From Candidatus Merdiplasma excrementigallinarum (GTDB taxonomy: Bacteria > Bacillota > Clostridia > Lachnospirales > Lachnospiraceae), in the NCBI GenBank assembly GCA_018713435.1, contig DVOS01000042.1, positions 1-56,456 on the forward strand: a stretch of 56,456 nt of DNA, read 5' to 3'. The notes beneath the pieces are model-generated. The model searched no databases, was not told where the DNA came from, and saw only the letters and a program-made list of their open reading frames with translations. Each line of letters begins with the position of its first letter. The stretch's first letter is position 1. Of the stretch, positions 25,057 to 34,520 are shown one piece after another. A program made the position numbers and the translations under genes.

Positions 25057-27377
25057 TGAACAACGATGAGATTAAAGCATTACTGCGGGAATTGAAAGAA
25101 CGCTCGGATGAGAGCGGAGAAGTGAAGAGCCAGACGGTTAAGATCTGCTTTGGCGAAGAAGAACCGGAAAAAGAACGGCCGAAAAAGAGAAAAAGCAGAA
25201 AGCGCTTCTTCCGAAAACAGGAGGAAGCCCCCGCCGGAGAGGAGGCGGAGTTTTCTTTCGAGGAAGAGACGGAGCTTCCTGACGGAGAAGAGGCGAAACT
25301 TCCTGCGAAGAAAGAGGAGGAGAAGTCTGCAAAGGAAGAGGCGAAGACGCCGGCAGGGGAGCCGGCGGAAGCGCTTCTGCCTGCCGGAGAGGAAGCAGAG
25401 GAGACTCCGGAGGAGGAGCCGAAGGAGGAACCGGAAATAAAGCCGGAGACGCCGGAAGAGCCGGAATCTGAAGCCGGGACGGGAAAAAAGAAGGCAAAAG
25501 AAAAGCCTGTTCCCCGGCGCCGGCGGCTCCCGGGAGAGCGAAGCGGTTTTTCCGGAATAAAGACGGCTGTTTCCGATTTCTTTGCAGGGCTGAAGGCAAA
25601 GGGAATCGCGGGAAAAGAACTGATTATGATCGGCACGGTGGCGGTTCTGGCTGTCCTGATTGTGATACTGGTAATCAGTTCTCTTTCGGGAGGAGAGAGC
25701 CAATCCGCAGCCAATGTGACGGCGGATGAGGGACTGACGGTAACAGTCCGGCAGGAGCCGGAATCCTGGTGCACCGGAGGACTGGTAACCCTTGGCATAC
25801 GGGCCAGAGGCGAGGTGCAGTCTGTCACGGTAAACGGCACAGTGTACGCGCCGGAAAACGCAAAGCGGGCGGAGATATCCCTGGAGGCGGACAGCCCTCT
25901 GCTGGAGCTTACAGTAGTGGACCAGGAGGGCACCCTGAACGGCAGCGTGGAACTGACTATGGTAGATACCCAGGCGCCCCAGGTGAGCGTAAGCCAGGAG
26001 AATGGTACAGTGACCATGACGGCCTCCGACGATAAATCCGGGGTGACAGCCATCTACTACGGAACTACGGTAGGTCTGGGAGACGTTCCCTTCTACCAGA
26101 GATATACCGGATCTTTCCCGTACCAGGAGGGAAAAACGTATTACTATTATGCCGTAGACAACGCGGGGAACAGCTCGGTTCCCCTGTCTACCAGCATGGA
26201 AGCGGCTACGGCTCTCGCTTTTGACCAGGAGCAGATCAGCCTGTTCCCGGGAGAGAGCAGGCGGCTTTCTCTTACTGCCAGCCCCTCAGGGGGCTATTTT
26301 AATAATCTGACCTGGGAGGTTTCGGATCCTTCCGTGATCCGGCTGGAAGAGGACGGCACCGTAACGGCGCTGAAGGAAGGGGAAGCCCGGGTACAGGCGG
26401 CTGCGGACGGGCTGGAGCCTGCCGTCTGTCAGGTGCAGGTTGACAGCGAACGGCAGATCACCATTTCCGCTCTGGGAGACTGTACGCTGGGAAGCGACGC
26501 CTACTTTAATACCACGACCAGCTTTGACGCCTTCTGGCAGACCTACGGGGATTCCTATTTCTTTGAAAACGTCAGGTCGATTCTCTCGGAGGATGATATT
26601 ACCTTTGCCAATTTCGAGGGAACCCTTACCACCCTGGATACCAGGGAGAACAAGCAGTACGCTTTCAAGGGAGATCCCTCCTACACGAATATTCTGCTTG
26701 ACGGCTCCATTGATTCTGTTACCCTGGCCAACAATCACAGCAGCGATTACGGCGCCCAGAGCCTGACGGATACCCAGCAGTATCTGGAAGAAGCGGGGAT
26801 CGACTACTGTACCGGAGATAAGATTATCGTAAAGGAAGCCTATGGCGTAAAGGTGGGACTGATCGGCATCTATGTGCTGGATGAGGGCATGGGAAAAGAG
26901 GAACAGGTGCGGGAAACCATAGCCAGCGCGAAAGAGCAGGGAGCCCAGGTGGTTGTGGTTGCCTTCCACTGGGGCACGGAAAAGAGCGAATCGCCGGACG
27001 AAACCCAGATTTCCCTGGCCCATACGGCCATAGACTGCGGCGCGGATCTGGTGGTGGGACATCATCCCCACGTGCTGCAGGGGATCGAGCTGTATCAGGG
27101 AAAATACATAGCCTACAGCCTGGCAAATTTCTGCTTCGGCGGAAACAATGCGCCCAGCGACATGGATACCATGATTTTCCAGCAGACCTTTACGGTGACG
27201 GCGGAGGGAGTCCAGGGGGAAGGGGAGGTCAATCTGATCCCCTGTTCTGTCAGCTCCCAGGCGGGCTGGAACGATTACCGCCCCACGCCGGCATCCGGTG
27301 AAGAGGCGGATCGGATTATGGAGAAGATCAATGCGCGCAGCGCCCAGTTCGGACAGAACTTTGAGGCCGGGAATTAA
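25056..27377 (+). CDS. Membrane-anchored CapA-family protein with acidic cytoplasmic region and Ig-like domain
   Basis: This is a 773-residue protein in four parts. Residues ~20-165 are a cytoplasmic, Glu/Lys/Pro-rich low-complexity stretch. One membrane helix follows near residues 190-212 (IMIGTVAVLAVLIVILVISS). The outside part has two beta-rich Ig-like regions, the second a Big_2 domain (LTWEVSDPSVIRLEEDGTVT). The last ~300 residues are a CapA/PgsA-type metallophosphatase-like domain (GDCTLG, NFEGTL, ANNHSSDYG, FHWGTE, GHHPHVLQG). CapA proteins act in poly-gamma-glutamate export or anchoring, but no capBC genes are here, so a different envelope role is likely. The ATG overlaps the purL stop; no close Shine-Dalgarno is present, so coupling is probable. 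Confidence 0.88.
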   Translation: MNNDEIKALLRELKERSDESGEVKSQTVKICFGEEEPEKERPKKRKSRKRFFRKQEEAPAGEEAEFSFEEETELPDGEEAKLPAKKEEEKSAKEEAKTPAGEPAEALLPAGEEAEETPEEEPKEEPEIKPETPEEPESEAGTGKKKAKEKPVPRRRRLPGERSGFSGIKTAVSDFFAGLKAKGIAGKELIMIGTVAVLAVLIVILVISSLSGGESQSAANVTADEGLTVTVRQEPESWCTGGLVTLGIRARGEVQSVTVNGTVYAPENAKRAEISLEADSPLLELTVVDQEGTLNGSVELTMVDTQAPQVSVSQENGTVTMTASDDKSGVTAIYYGTTVGLGDVPFYQRYTGSFPYQEGKTYYYYAVDNAGNSSVPLSTSMEAATALAFDQEQISLFPGESRRLSLTASPSGGYFNNLTWEVSDPSVIRLEEDGTVTALKEGEARVQAAADGLEPAVCQVQVDSERQITISALGDCTLGSDAYFNTTTSFDAFWQTYGDSYFFENVRSILSEDDITFANFEGTLTTLDTRENKQYAFKGDPSYTNILLDGSIDSVTLANNHSSDYGAQSLTDTQQYLEEAGIDYCTGDKIIVKEAYGVKVGLIGIYVLDEGMGKEEQVRETIASAKEQGAQVVVVAFHWGTEKSESPDETQISLAHTAIDCGADLVVGHHPHVLQGIELYQGKYIAYSLANFCFGGNNAPSDMDTMIFQQTFTVTAEGVQGEGEVNLIPCSVSSQAGWNDYRPTPASGEEADRIMEKINARSAQFGQNFEAGN

Positions 27378-27711
27378 AGGAAGAAGCGCTGTATAAAAAC
27401 AAATGAATGAACATAAACAGGCCGGAGGGGCTTTCGCTTTGATGCGGAGGCCCCTCTGTTGACGCTTCCACCGTTTGCGGTTAGAATTAAATAAAAAACA
27501 GATGGCAAATTTTAGTATTTGTGAATATTGAACAAACACAAAGAGCAAAGATTGTGCACTTATTCAACAGGAAAAGCGTTGACTTTTCCGGATACCCCGG
27601 GTAAAATGGGGAGTGTAAAGAAGAAATAAGTTTTTTCGATAAACACAAACTAAACAAAACGCACAATTTGAGTTCAACTATTTTACAAAAAGAAGTTTGG
27701 AGGAAAAACTT
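27378..27711 (+). promoter_or_regulatory. Intergenic region before the pentose-type operon: hairpin, cre-like site, dyads, promoter
   Basis: A weak hairpin (GAGGGGC 27425-27431 with GCCCCTC 27450-27456, no T-run) ends the CapA transcript. TGTTGACGCTTCCA (27457-27470) read on the other strand fits TGNAANCGNNNNCA, a possible CcpA site. TTTGT/ACAAA (27518-27536) and AGTTT/AAACT (27629-27651) are dyads that could be ROK operators. The promoter is TTGACT (27579-27584), 17 nt, TAAAAT (27602-27607), leaving a ~100-nt leader. Only the promoter is well supported. Confidence 0.55.
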
Positions 27712-28971
27712 ATGAAAAGAGGCATGAACAGCAGCGAGATGCAGAAAAACAACAGGGCGCTGGTTTTCCGCACGCTTCTGGAAAATGGAAGCATTACCCG
27801 GTCAGACCTGGCTGCGACCCTGAATTTGCAGAAGGCCACCATCACCAACATCATCAATGATTTTTATGAGCTGAACATTGTGGAGGTGGACGGGGACGCC
27901 GCGGCAGGGCGGCGGGGCGAAAAGCTGTGCCTCAGGCTGGACGATATCTACATGATGTCAGTGGGGATTACCCGAAAGGATTATCAGTTCAGCGTCTTTA
28001 CTCTCCAGGGAAGGCAGGAGAAATACATACGCCACTGTTTTGAGAAAAACGAGGACATCTTCGGGATCGTTGAAAAGATGAAGCGGGATGCCGTCCGTTT
28101 GGCTCAGGAGTTTGGCACAGACCGCATCATTGCCGTCTCCCTTGCGGTGCCGGGACTGTTTATCAACCGTCCCGAAAAGAACGAAGAGATCTTTATGGTT
28201 TCCGAGTTTGAGGAACTGAGCAGGGTGAATGTGCGGAAAGAACTGGAGAGCGTGCTGGGAAAGCAGGTTCTGGTCAAGCATGATGCCAAGTTTTCCGCCT
28301 ATGCGGAGTGGAAATGCGCGGAGGAGATACAGGGTATTGAGCGGGCCAGCCTGGCGGTAGTCAGATCCAGAGGCTACGGTATCGGCGCCGGCTTTATTGT
28401 GAACGGAGCCATCATGAACGGCCATCTGGGACTGGCCGGCGAAGTGGGCTATACGGGGATCAATTATAACGGGAACCGGATGGGCCATGAGCGGGCAGGC
28501 ACCTACGAGTACCGGGCAGGTATTGAGAGCCTGCGGCGGTATGTGGGGGAGAGACTGACGGAATTTCCGGAAAGTCCTCTGACAGAAAACAGCACCTACC
28601 AGGAAATTCTGGAGGAATACAAAAAGGGAGAACCGCTGGCCCTGTGGGCGGTGGAGCGGATGGCCTGGATGCTGGGTTACGGGATTGCCAACATTATCTA
28701 TACGGTCAATCCGGACTGCATCATCATCGGACCCGATTATCCCAACACAGAGCACTTCCTCTCCAAAGTAAAGGAATCCATCCGGAACTGTGTTCCCCCC
28801 TATGTGGAGGAGTGCACCATTATCCGGTATTCCAGACTGAACGAGGATTCATTCCTCCTGGGCGGTTACTACTACAACCTGGACCGGCTGCTGAAGGACG
28901 ATATCTTCACCCGGATCAGAGAGGCCAGGTCCGCCGAAACACAAACCAGGAACGCAATTACTCCTGCGTAA
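27712..28971 (+). CDS. ROK-family transcriptional regulator
   Basis: This 419-residue regulator has an N-terminal winged helix-turn-helix (NRALVFRTLLENGSITRSDL, then KATITNIINDFYE) and a ROK sugar-binding/kinase-like domain (residues ~85-390). The ROK part has GIGAGFIVNGAIMNGHLGLAGEVGY. The usual zinc-binding C-x-C-G-x-x-G-C motif after this point is missing: the stretch NYNGNRMGHERAGTYEYRAG holds no cysteine. It probably represses the downstream transport and pentose genes until their sugar binds, as XylR and NagC do. ATG at 27712 is chosen because GGAGG at 27699-27703 lies 8 nt before it, and a TTG at 27697 has no such site. Confidence 0.88.
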   Translation: MKRGMNSSEMQKNNRALVFRTLLENGSITRSDLAATLNLQKATITNIINDFYELNIVEVDGDAAAGRRGEKLCLRLDDIYMMSVGITRKDYQFSVFTLQGRQEKYIRHCFEKNEDIFGIVEKMKRDAVRLAQEFGTDRIIAVSLAVPGLFINRPEKNEEIFMVSEFEELSRVNVRKELESVLGKQVLVKHDAKFSAYAEWKCAEEIQGIERASLAVVRSRGYGIGAGFIVNGAIMNGHLGLAGEVGYTGINYNGNRMGHERAGTYEYRAGIESLRRYVGERLTEFPESPLTENSTYQEILEEYKKGEPLALWAVERMAWMLGYGIANIIYTVNPDCIIIGPDYPNTEHFLSKVKESIRNCVPPYVEECTIIRYSRLNEDSFLLGGYYYNLDRLLKDDIFTRIREARSAETQTRNAITPA

Positions 28972-29076
28972 CTGCAGAAAGACTGTCACAGAGCAAGGTG
29001 AGAGAAAAACTCCGGGCTGGTGGGTCGGGCTGCAGGAGAAAAGGGGTAAAATATATAAATAAAAGGAGAATGTATC

Positions 29077-30096
29077 ATGAAAAGACGTATTGCAGCACTG
29101 ACAATGGCAGTTGCAATGGCAGCAACAATGGGAATGACCGCGATTGCTGAGGAAACGACTGAGGCCGCTACCGAGGCCGCTACCGAGGCCGCTACCGAAG
29201 CCGCTGAGGAAGCAGCAGCTCCTGACATCGACGTATCCGGCATCACGCTGGCTTACGTTCCCACCACAATGAACAACCCCTTCTGGACCGCCATGATGGG
29301 CGGCATCACCGCTGAGATGGAAGCACTGGGAATGGATCCCGACTCTCAGCTGGTAACAGTTGACGCTAACAGCGACCAGGCTACCATGAACAACTATGTA
29401 AACGACCTGATTGTTCAGGAAGTAGACGCCATCATCCTGGCTCCCATGGATACCACCGCTGTAACCGAGGCTCTGACCGCCTGCGAGGAAGCCGGCATCC
29501 CGGTAATCAACGTAGATACCCCTGTGGACGCTGCTGATAAGGTAGCTGCCATCATCGCTTCCGATAACTACAAGGCCGGCGTTCTCTGCGCTGAGGATAT
29601 GATGAGCAAGCTGGATGAGGGCGCCAAGATCGCCATCATGAACCAGCCCTCCGGCGCTGCCTGCGTAGACCGTGAGCAGGGCTTCCTGGATACCGTTGGC
29701 GATTACTTCGAGATCGTATCCACCACAGATACTTCAGGCGATACCGCTAAGACCATGACCGCTGCTGAGGACGTGCTGACCGCTGACGCTGATCTGGCCG
29801 GCTTCTTCTGCATCAACGATATGGGCGCTCTGGGATGCGTACAGGCCTGCAACGCTGCCGGCAGAACCGACGTTGTGATCTACGGCGTTGACGGCAACCC
29901 GGACTTCATGGGATACGTTGAGGATGGTTCCGCTACTGCTTCCGCAGCGCAGCAGCCCTCTGTAATCGGATCTAACGCAGTAGATACCGCTATCGCTGTA
30001 CTTGCCGGCGAAGAGGTTGAGCATGATCAGGTTGTTGACGTAGAACTGATCACTGCCGACAACATTTCCGAGTTTGATATTTCAGACTGGCAGTAA
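29077..30096 (+). CDS. Ribose-type ABC transporter substrate-binding protein
   Basis: This 339-residue exported sugar-binding protein is of the RbsB/Peripla_BP_4 type: TLAYVPTTMNNPFWTAMMGG, VDAIILAPMDTTAV, VDREQGFLDTV, CINDMGALGCVQA and YGVDGNPDFMGYV. The signal peptide ends at TAIA-EE with no lipobox Cys, so the protein is either released or held by other means, which is odd for a Gram-positive transporter. Right after the cleavage site is a run of TEAA repeats encoded by a 12-bp tandem repeat. Codon choice (many GCT, GTA, GAC) differs from neighbouring genes and suggests very high expression. It is followed by a hairpin and then its ATPase and permease. Ligand is probably a pentose or a related sugar. 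Confidence 0.88.
   Translation: MKRRIAALTMAVAMAATMGMTAIAEETTEAATEAATEAATEAAEEAAAPDIDVSGITLAYVPTTMNNPFWTAMMGGITAEMEALGMDPDSQLVTVDANSDQATMNNYVNDLIVQEVDAIILAPMDTTAVTEALTACEEAGIPVINVDTPVDAADKVAAIIASDNYKAGVLCAEDMMSKLDEGAKIAIMNQPSGAACVDREQGFLDTVGDYFEIVSTTDTSGDTAKTMTAAEDVLTADADLAGFFCINDMGALGCVQACNAAGRTDVVIYGVDGNPDFMGYVEDGSATASAAQQPSVIGSNAVDTAIAVLAGEEVEHDQVVDVELITADNISEFDISDWQ
29158..29205 (+). repeat. 12-bp tandem repeat encoding TEAA units
   Basis: About four copies of a 12-bp unit (GAGGCCGCTACC) encode T-E-A-A repeats in the mature N-terminus of the binding protein. Copy number could change by slippage, changing only the linker length. Confidence 0.85.
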
Positions 30097-30137
30097 TTGC
30101 GGAGTCATATCTGCAGATAAAATTTAAGTAAATAACT

Positions 30138-30183
30138 GAAAAGCTGCCGGAGTTTTACGGAAGTAGGTCTCAGGCAGCTTTTC
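30138..30183 (+). terminator. Intercistronic hairpin between binding protein and ATPase genes
   Basis: GAAAAGCTGCC pairs with GGCAGCTTTTC around a 24-nt loop, with little T-run after it. It sits where the mgl operon also has a hairpin (297-326), so it probably reduces downstream expression or protects the upstream message. Confidence 0.65.
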
Positions 30184-30203
30184 TGTGCTAAAGGAGGGGC
30201 GAA

Positions 30204-31703
30204 ATGCAAAAGGAACTTTTGCGTATGGAGCATATAGTAAAGACCTTTCCCGGCGTTCGCGCGCTGAATAATGCCGCAATTACTGTACATGCAGGCGAAG
30301 TGATGGGCTTCATGGGCGAGAATGGAGCCGGAAAATCCACCCTGATGAACGTTCTGGGCGGCGTGTTCCCGGCAGACTCCGGAGAGATCTACATTGAAGG
30401 AAAAAAAGTAGAGATACATTCTATTTATGAGTCCCAGCAGATGGGAGTGGCGTTTATCCATCAGGAGCTGGCGCTGGAGCCTTATCTCACCATTGCGGAG
30501 AATATTTTCCTGGGTCGTGAGATGAAAAATTCCTTCGGAATGGTGAGCAAGGACAAGATGGCGGAAGCGGCCAGACCGTTTCTGGAGCGGGTGGGTCTGA
30601 ACATCGACCCCAACGAATATGTGGGAAAGCTGTCTCTGGGGCAGCAGCAGATGGTGGAGATTGCCAAGTCCTTCTCCCTGAACGCCAAGATCCTGATTCT
30701 GGACGAGCCCACCTCCTCCCTGTCGGAGAGAGAGGTGGAGGTGCTGTTCCAGACGGTACGGGACCTGAGAAGCCAGGGCATGGGCATCATCTTTATCACC
30801 CACAAGATGGCGGAGGTATTCCAGCTGTGTGATGCCGTAACCATCATGCGGGACGGCGAGTTTATGGGTGTTCGCCAGTCGGACAACTGTACGGAGAGCG
30901 AGCTGATCTCCCTAATGGTAGGCCGGGACCTGGGAAATTACTACACCAGAACCTACAATACCCCGGGCAAGGTGATGCTGGAGGCGAAACATATCAACGC
31001 GGGCAAGCGGGCTATCGACTGCAGCTTCCAGGTGCGCAGCGGCGAGATCCTGGGCTTCTACGGCCTGGTAGGCGCCGGCCGGTCTGAGCTGATGAAGGCC
31101 ATTATGGGACTGGACCCCATGGATTCCGGAGAGATTTATCTGGAAGGGGAGAAGGTGACCAGCCGCAATCCCCGGTACATGCAGAGCAAGGGCGTGGCCC
31201 TGGTGCCGGAGAGCCGGAAGACAGAGGGGCTGCTGCTGAATAACACCATCAGCTTTAATATTACGCTTCCGGTGCTGAACCGTTTCATTAATTTCTTTAG
31301 AGTAAACGCCAACAAAGAGGATGAGATCGTGGATCATGGAATCGAATCCCTTCGGATTAAGACACCCTCCTCCCGAGTAAACTGTTCCACACTGTCCGGC
31401 GGAAACCAGCAGAAGGTGCTGCTGGCAAAATGGCTGGCTACAGATCCCAAGATCCTGATCCTGGATGAGCCCACCAGAGGTATCGATGTGGGCGCCAAGG
31501 CAGAGATCTATACGATCATCAACAATCTGGCAAAAGCGGGACTGGCGATTATCCTGATATCCTCCGAGATGCCTGAGGTGATGAACATGAGCGACCGCAT
31601 CATCGTCATGAAGGAAGGCCGCATCACCGGCGAGCTCAGCCATGAGGAAAACGATCAGGAGAAGATATTAAAATTTGCAATGGGGGTATCAGACGATGAA
31701 TAA
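30204..31703 (+). CDS. Ribose-type ABC transporter ATP-binding protein (RbsA family)
   Basis: This 499-residue tandem ATPase is of the RbsA/MglA/XylG family. The first domain has Walker A GENGAGKST, signature LSLGQQQM and ILILDEPTSSLS. The second has GLVGAGRSE, LSGGNQQKVLLAKWL and LDEPTRGIDVG. AGGAGG lies before ATG 30204. The stop codon overlaps the permease start by 8 bp, so both are translated together. It energises uptake of the ligand of the binding protein encoded upstream. Sequence alone does not separate ribose from other pentoses. Confidence 0.92.
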   Translation: MQKELLRMEHIVKTFPGVRALNNAAITVHAGEVMGFMGENGAGKSTLMNVLGGVFPADSGEIYIEGKKVEIHSIYESQQMGVAFIHQELALEPYLTIAENIFLGREMKNSFGMVSKDKMAEAARPFLERVGLNIDPNEYVGKLSLGQQQMVEIAKSFSLNAKILILDEPTSSLSEREVEVLFQTVRDLRSQGMGIIFITHKMAEVFQLCDAVTIMRDGEFMGVRQSDNCTESELISLMVGRDLGNYYTRTYNTPGKVMLEAKHINAGKRAIDCSFQVRSGEILGFYGLVGAGRSELMKAIMGLDPMDSGEIYLEGEKVTSRNPRYMQSKGVALVPESRKTEGLLLNNTISFNITLPVLNRFINFFRVNANKEDEIVDHGIESLRIKTPSSRVNCSTLSGGNQQKVLLAKWLATDPKILILDEPTRGIDVGAKAEIYTIINNLAKAGLAIILISSEMPEVMNMSDRIIVMKEGRITGELSHEENDQEKILKFAMGVSDDE

Positions 31704-32682
31704 CAGCAAATCACAGAGCGGCATCAGCAGAGCCGTAAAAGGTTACTTCAGCCAGAACTGGGGTATTTTACTGGGATTATTAGTCCTTTGTGTGATCTTT
31801 TCAATTTTCGGAAGCAACTTCCTGACAACCAACAACCTGTTAAACCTGCTCAGAACCTGCGCCACCAACTGCTATCTGGCAATCGGCGTGCAGATGGCCA
31901 TTATCCTGGCCGGTATCGACCTGACCGGCGGCGCTCTGGCAGCCTTCACCGGCGTTATGACCGTAGCAGCCTTTGAATGGTGGGGAATGCCCGTAGGAGT
32001 GGCGGTTGCCATGGGCGTTCTGTTCGGTCTGGTAATCGGTTTCCTGAACGGAGCGATTGTAGCTTACACCGGCATCCATCCCTTCGTGGTAACGCTGGCC
32101 ATGCAGTCTATCTGCCGTGGTACCGCTTATCTGGTGGCCAACGGTTCTCCTGTGACCGCTTACGGCCAGGATGCTTTCGCCGAGATCGGCCAGGGTTCTA
32201 TCGGACCGGTGCCTCTTCCGGTGGTGTACATGATTATCTTCCTGATCCTGGACTACTTCTTCCTGAATAAGACCAAGACAGGACGTCATATTTACGCGGT
32301 AGGCGGCAACGAGGTATCCGCCCGCTTCTCCGGTATCAATGTAAACAAGATCAAGATTCTGGTGTGGACCATCAGCGGTACTCTGGCAGGCTTCTGCGGC
32401 GTTGTGCTGGCTTCCCGTATGTCCTCCGGACAGCCGGATACCGGTCAGGGCTATGAGACAGACGCCATCGCGGCAGCCGTGCTGGGCGGTACCTCTTTCT
32501 TCGGCGGCACCGGTTCCGTGGGCGGCCTGCTGATCGGTGTTCTGATCATCGGCCTGATCTCCAACGGATTGAACCTGATGCACGTAAACTCCTACTGGCA
32601 GTACGTGCTGAAGGGCATCATCATTATCGCGGCTGTATATGTGGATATGATCAAGCAGAAGAAGCAGAATGCCGCAAAGTAG
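31696..32682 (+). CDS. Ribose-type ABC transporter permease (RbsC family)
   Basis: A ~328-residue membrane protein of normal family length, with about eight to ten hydrophobic helices and the family loops ILAGIDLTGGALAAFTG and AAAVLGGTSFFGGTGS. Compared with the MglC at 1878-3527 it lacks any N-terminal extension. ATG at 31696 is preferred because GGGGG at 31682-31686 lies 9 nt before it. It forms the channel with the ATPase gene it overlaps. Confidence 0.92.
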   Translation: MNNSKSQSGISRAVKGYFSQNWGILLGLLVLCVIFSIFGSNFLTTNNLLNLLRTCATNCYLAIGVQMAIILAGIDLTGGALAAFTGVMTVAAFEWWGMPVGVAVAMGVLFGLVIGFLNGAIVAYTGIHPFVVTLAMQSICRGTAYLVANGSPVTAYGQDAFAEIGQGSIGPVPLPVVYMIIFLILDYFFLNKTKTGRHIYAVGGNEVSARFSGINVNKIKILVWTISGTLAGFCGVVLASRMSSGQPDTGQGYETDAIAAAVLGGTSFFGGTGSVGGLLIGVLIIGLISNGLNLMHVNSYWQYVLKGIIIIAAVYVDMIKQKKQNAAK

Positions 32683-32719
32683 TTGACATCACGCAGTGCA
32701 TATAAAGGAGGATTATTTT

Positions 32720-33559
32720 ATGGACAGCAACAAGAAAAAGGAATTGGATTTATGGGCGGCCAAAATCAGAAAGACCGCGCTGCAGACAATCCAGACCGCC
32801 GGCTCCGGCCATATCGGGGGCTCATTTTCCCTGGGAGAAATCCTGGCTGTGCTGTATTTTGATAAGATGAATATTGATCCCCAGGATCCCCACAAGGCGG
32901 ACAGAGACCGTCTGGTGCTCTCCAAGGGACACTGCTCACCGGCTCTCTACGCCACCCTGGCTCTGAGAGGATTTTTCCCGGTGGAGCACCTGGCTACCTT
33001 CCGGAAAATTGACAGTGACCTTTCCGGCCATGTGGAGATGCATGTTCCCGGCGTAGATATGTCCGCCGGTTCCCTGGGACAGGGCCTTTCCGTTGCCCTG
33101 GGAATGGCGATGTACAGCAAGGCCAACCAGGTAGGAAACCGTGCTTTCTGTATCCTGGGCGATGGAGAAATCCAGGAAGGCCAGGTGTGGGAGGCCGCCA
33201 TGTGCGCCGGCTTCTACAAGGCGGACAATCTGATTGCCTTCGTGGACAACAATAAACTGCAGCTGGACGGCTCCCTGGAGGAGATCATGTCTCCCTATCC
33301 CATCGGAGAGAAATTCAGGGCTTTCGGATGGAATGTGATAGAAGTGAACGGACATGATGTGGAACAGGTGGCAGACGCTGTGGAACTGGCTTCCTGCCAG
33401 AAGGGGAAACCCACTGTGATCGTTGCCGACACCATCAAGGGCAAGGGCGTATCTCTGTTTGAAAACAATGTGGATTTCCACGGCGGACAGCCCAAACCGG
33501 ATCAGTGGCCGGCCTGCTTTGCGGAATTAGATGCTAGAATTGCGGAACTGGAGGGTTAA
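32720..33559 (+). CDS. Transketolase, N-terminal (ThDP-binding) subunit
   Basis: This ~279-residue protein covers the first third of transketolase: GSGHIGGSFSLGEILAVLYF, SKGHCSPALYATLALRG, the thiamine diphosphate motif LGDGEIQEGQVWEAAMCAG ending in VDNNKLQ, and TIKGKGVS. It pairs with the next gene, 3 bp away, to make a complete split enzyme that moves two-carbon units between sugar phosphates. ATG at 32720 has AAAGGAGG at 32704-32711. Split transketolases in sugar operons can be specialised, for example for apulose-4-phosphate or sulfosugars. Confidence 0.92.
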   Translation: MDSNKKKELDLWAAKIRKTALQTIQTAGSGHIGGSFSLGEILAVLYFDKMNIDPQDPHKADRDRLVLSKGHCSPALYATLALRGFFPVEHLATFRKIDSDLSGHVEMHVPGVDMSAGSLGQGLSVALGMAMYSKANQVGNRAFCILGDGEIQEGQVWEAAMCAGFYKADNLIAFVDNNKLQLDGSLEEIMSPYPIGEKFRAFGWNVIEVNGHDVEQVADAVELASCQKGKPTVIVADTIKGKGVSLFENNVDFHGGQPKPDQWPACFAELDARIAELEG

Positions 33560-33562
33560 AGA

Positions 33563-34504
33563 ATGGGAGAAAATATTTCAACAAGAGAAGCATACGGTCG
33601 GGCTCTGGTAGAGTTTGGCGGTGATGAAAAAATCTATGTGTTTGATGCGGACCTGAAGAAATGTACCATGTCCATGTATTTCGCGGAAAAATATCCGGAG
33701 CGCTTTTTCAACATCGGTATCGCGGAGGCGAACATGGTGGATATCGGAGCGGGATTCGCTGCCTGCGGCGCTACAGCGCTGGTACATACTTTCGCGATTT
33801 TTGCCTCAGGCCGGGTATATGACCAGGTGAGAAACGATGTGGCTTATCCGGGCCTGAACGTAAAGGTAATCGGAAGCCATGCCGGACTGACTGTAGGCGA
33901 GGATGGAGCTACCCATCAGTGTATCGAGGACATCAGCCTGATGCGGACCATTCCCGGCATGACAGTGATTGTTCCCTGCGATTCCAACGAGGTACGCCTG
34001 GCTACAAAGGCTATGCTGGACTACAACGGACCCTGCTACTTCAGAACGGGCCGTCCGGCGGTAGAGTGCGTAACAGACGGCTTTGCAGACTATAAGTTTG
34101 AGATCGGCAAGGGCGTGCAGCTGGTGGACGGAAAAGATGTGACCATCATTGCCTGCGGCCTGATGGTGCAGGAAGCCCTGAAAGCCCAGAAGCTGCTGGA
34201 GGCAGAGGGCATCAGCGCCAGAGTGATCGATATGCACACCATCAAGCCCATTGACAGAGAGATCATCGTAAAGGCTGCCAGAGAGACGGGCGCGATTGTG
34301 ACGGCTGAAGAGCACAACGTAGTGGGTGGTCTGGGCGCCGCTGTTTCCGAGGTAGTGGTACAGACGGAAAACGTACCCATGGAGTTTGTGGGCGTGGAAG
34401 ATAAATTCGGACATTCCGCCGCTCCCAAGGTACTGCTGGAGGCATACGGCCTCACACCGGAAAACATTGCGGCTAAAGCGAAGAAAGCGATTTCCCGCAA
34501 ATAA
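33563..34504 (+). CDS. Transketolase, C-terminal (pyrimidine-binding) subunit
   Basis: This 313-residue protein has the pyrimidine-binding domain of transketolase (ERFFNIGIAEANMVDIGAGFA with the catalytic Glu, and GEDGATHQCIEDISLMR) and the C-terminal transketolase domain (ARVIDMHTIKPID, TAEEHNVVGGLG). It completes the enzyme begun by the preceding gene. Its stop is followed by a hairpin before the kinase gene. Confidence 0.92.
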   Translation: MGENISTREAYGRALVEFGGDEKIYVFDADLKKCTMSMYFAEKYPERFFNIGIAEANMVDIGAGFAACGATALVHTFAIFASGRVYDQVRNDVAYPGLNVKVIGSHAGLTVGEDGATHQCIEDISLMRTIPGMTVIVPCDSNEVRLATKAMLDYNGPCYFRTGRPAVECVTDGFADYKFEIGKGVQLVDGKDVTIIACGLMVQEALKAQKLLEAEGISARVIDMHTIKPIDREIIVKAARETGAIVTAEEHNVVGGLGAAVSEVVVQTENVPMEFVGVEDKFGHSAAPKVLLEAYGLTPENIAAKAKKAISRK

Positions 34505-34520
34505 TTAAGAAAAATCAGGG

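Noticed and set aside
32687-32708. TTGACA followed by TATAAA before the transketolase gene, as an internal promoter
   Set aside because: The spacing is only 12 nt, too short for a normal promoter; the TATAAAGGAGG is mainly the ribosome site.
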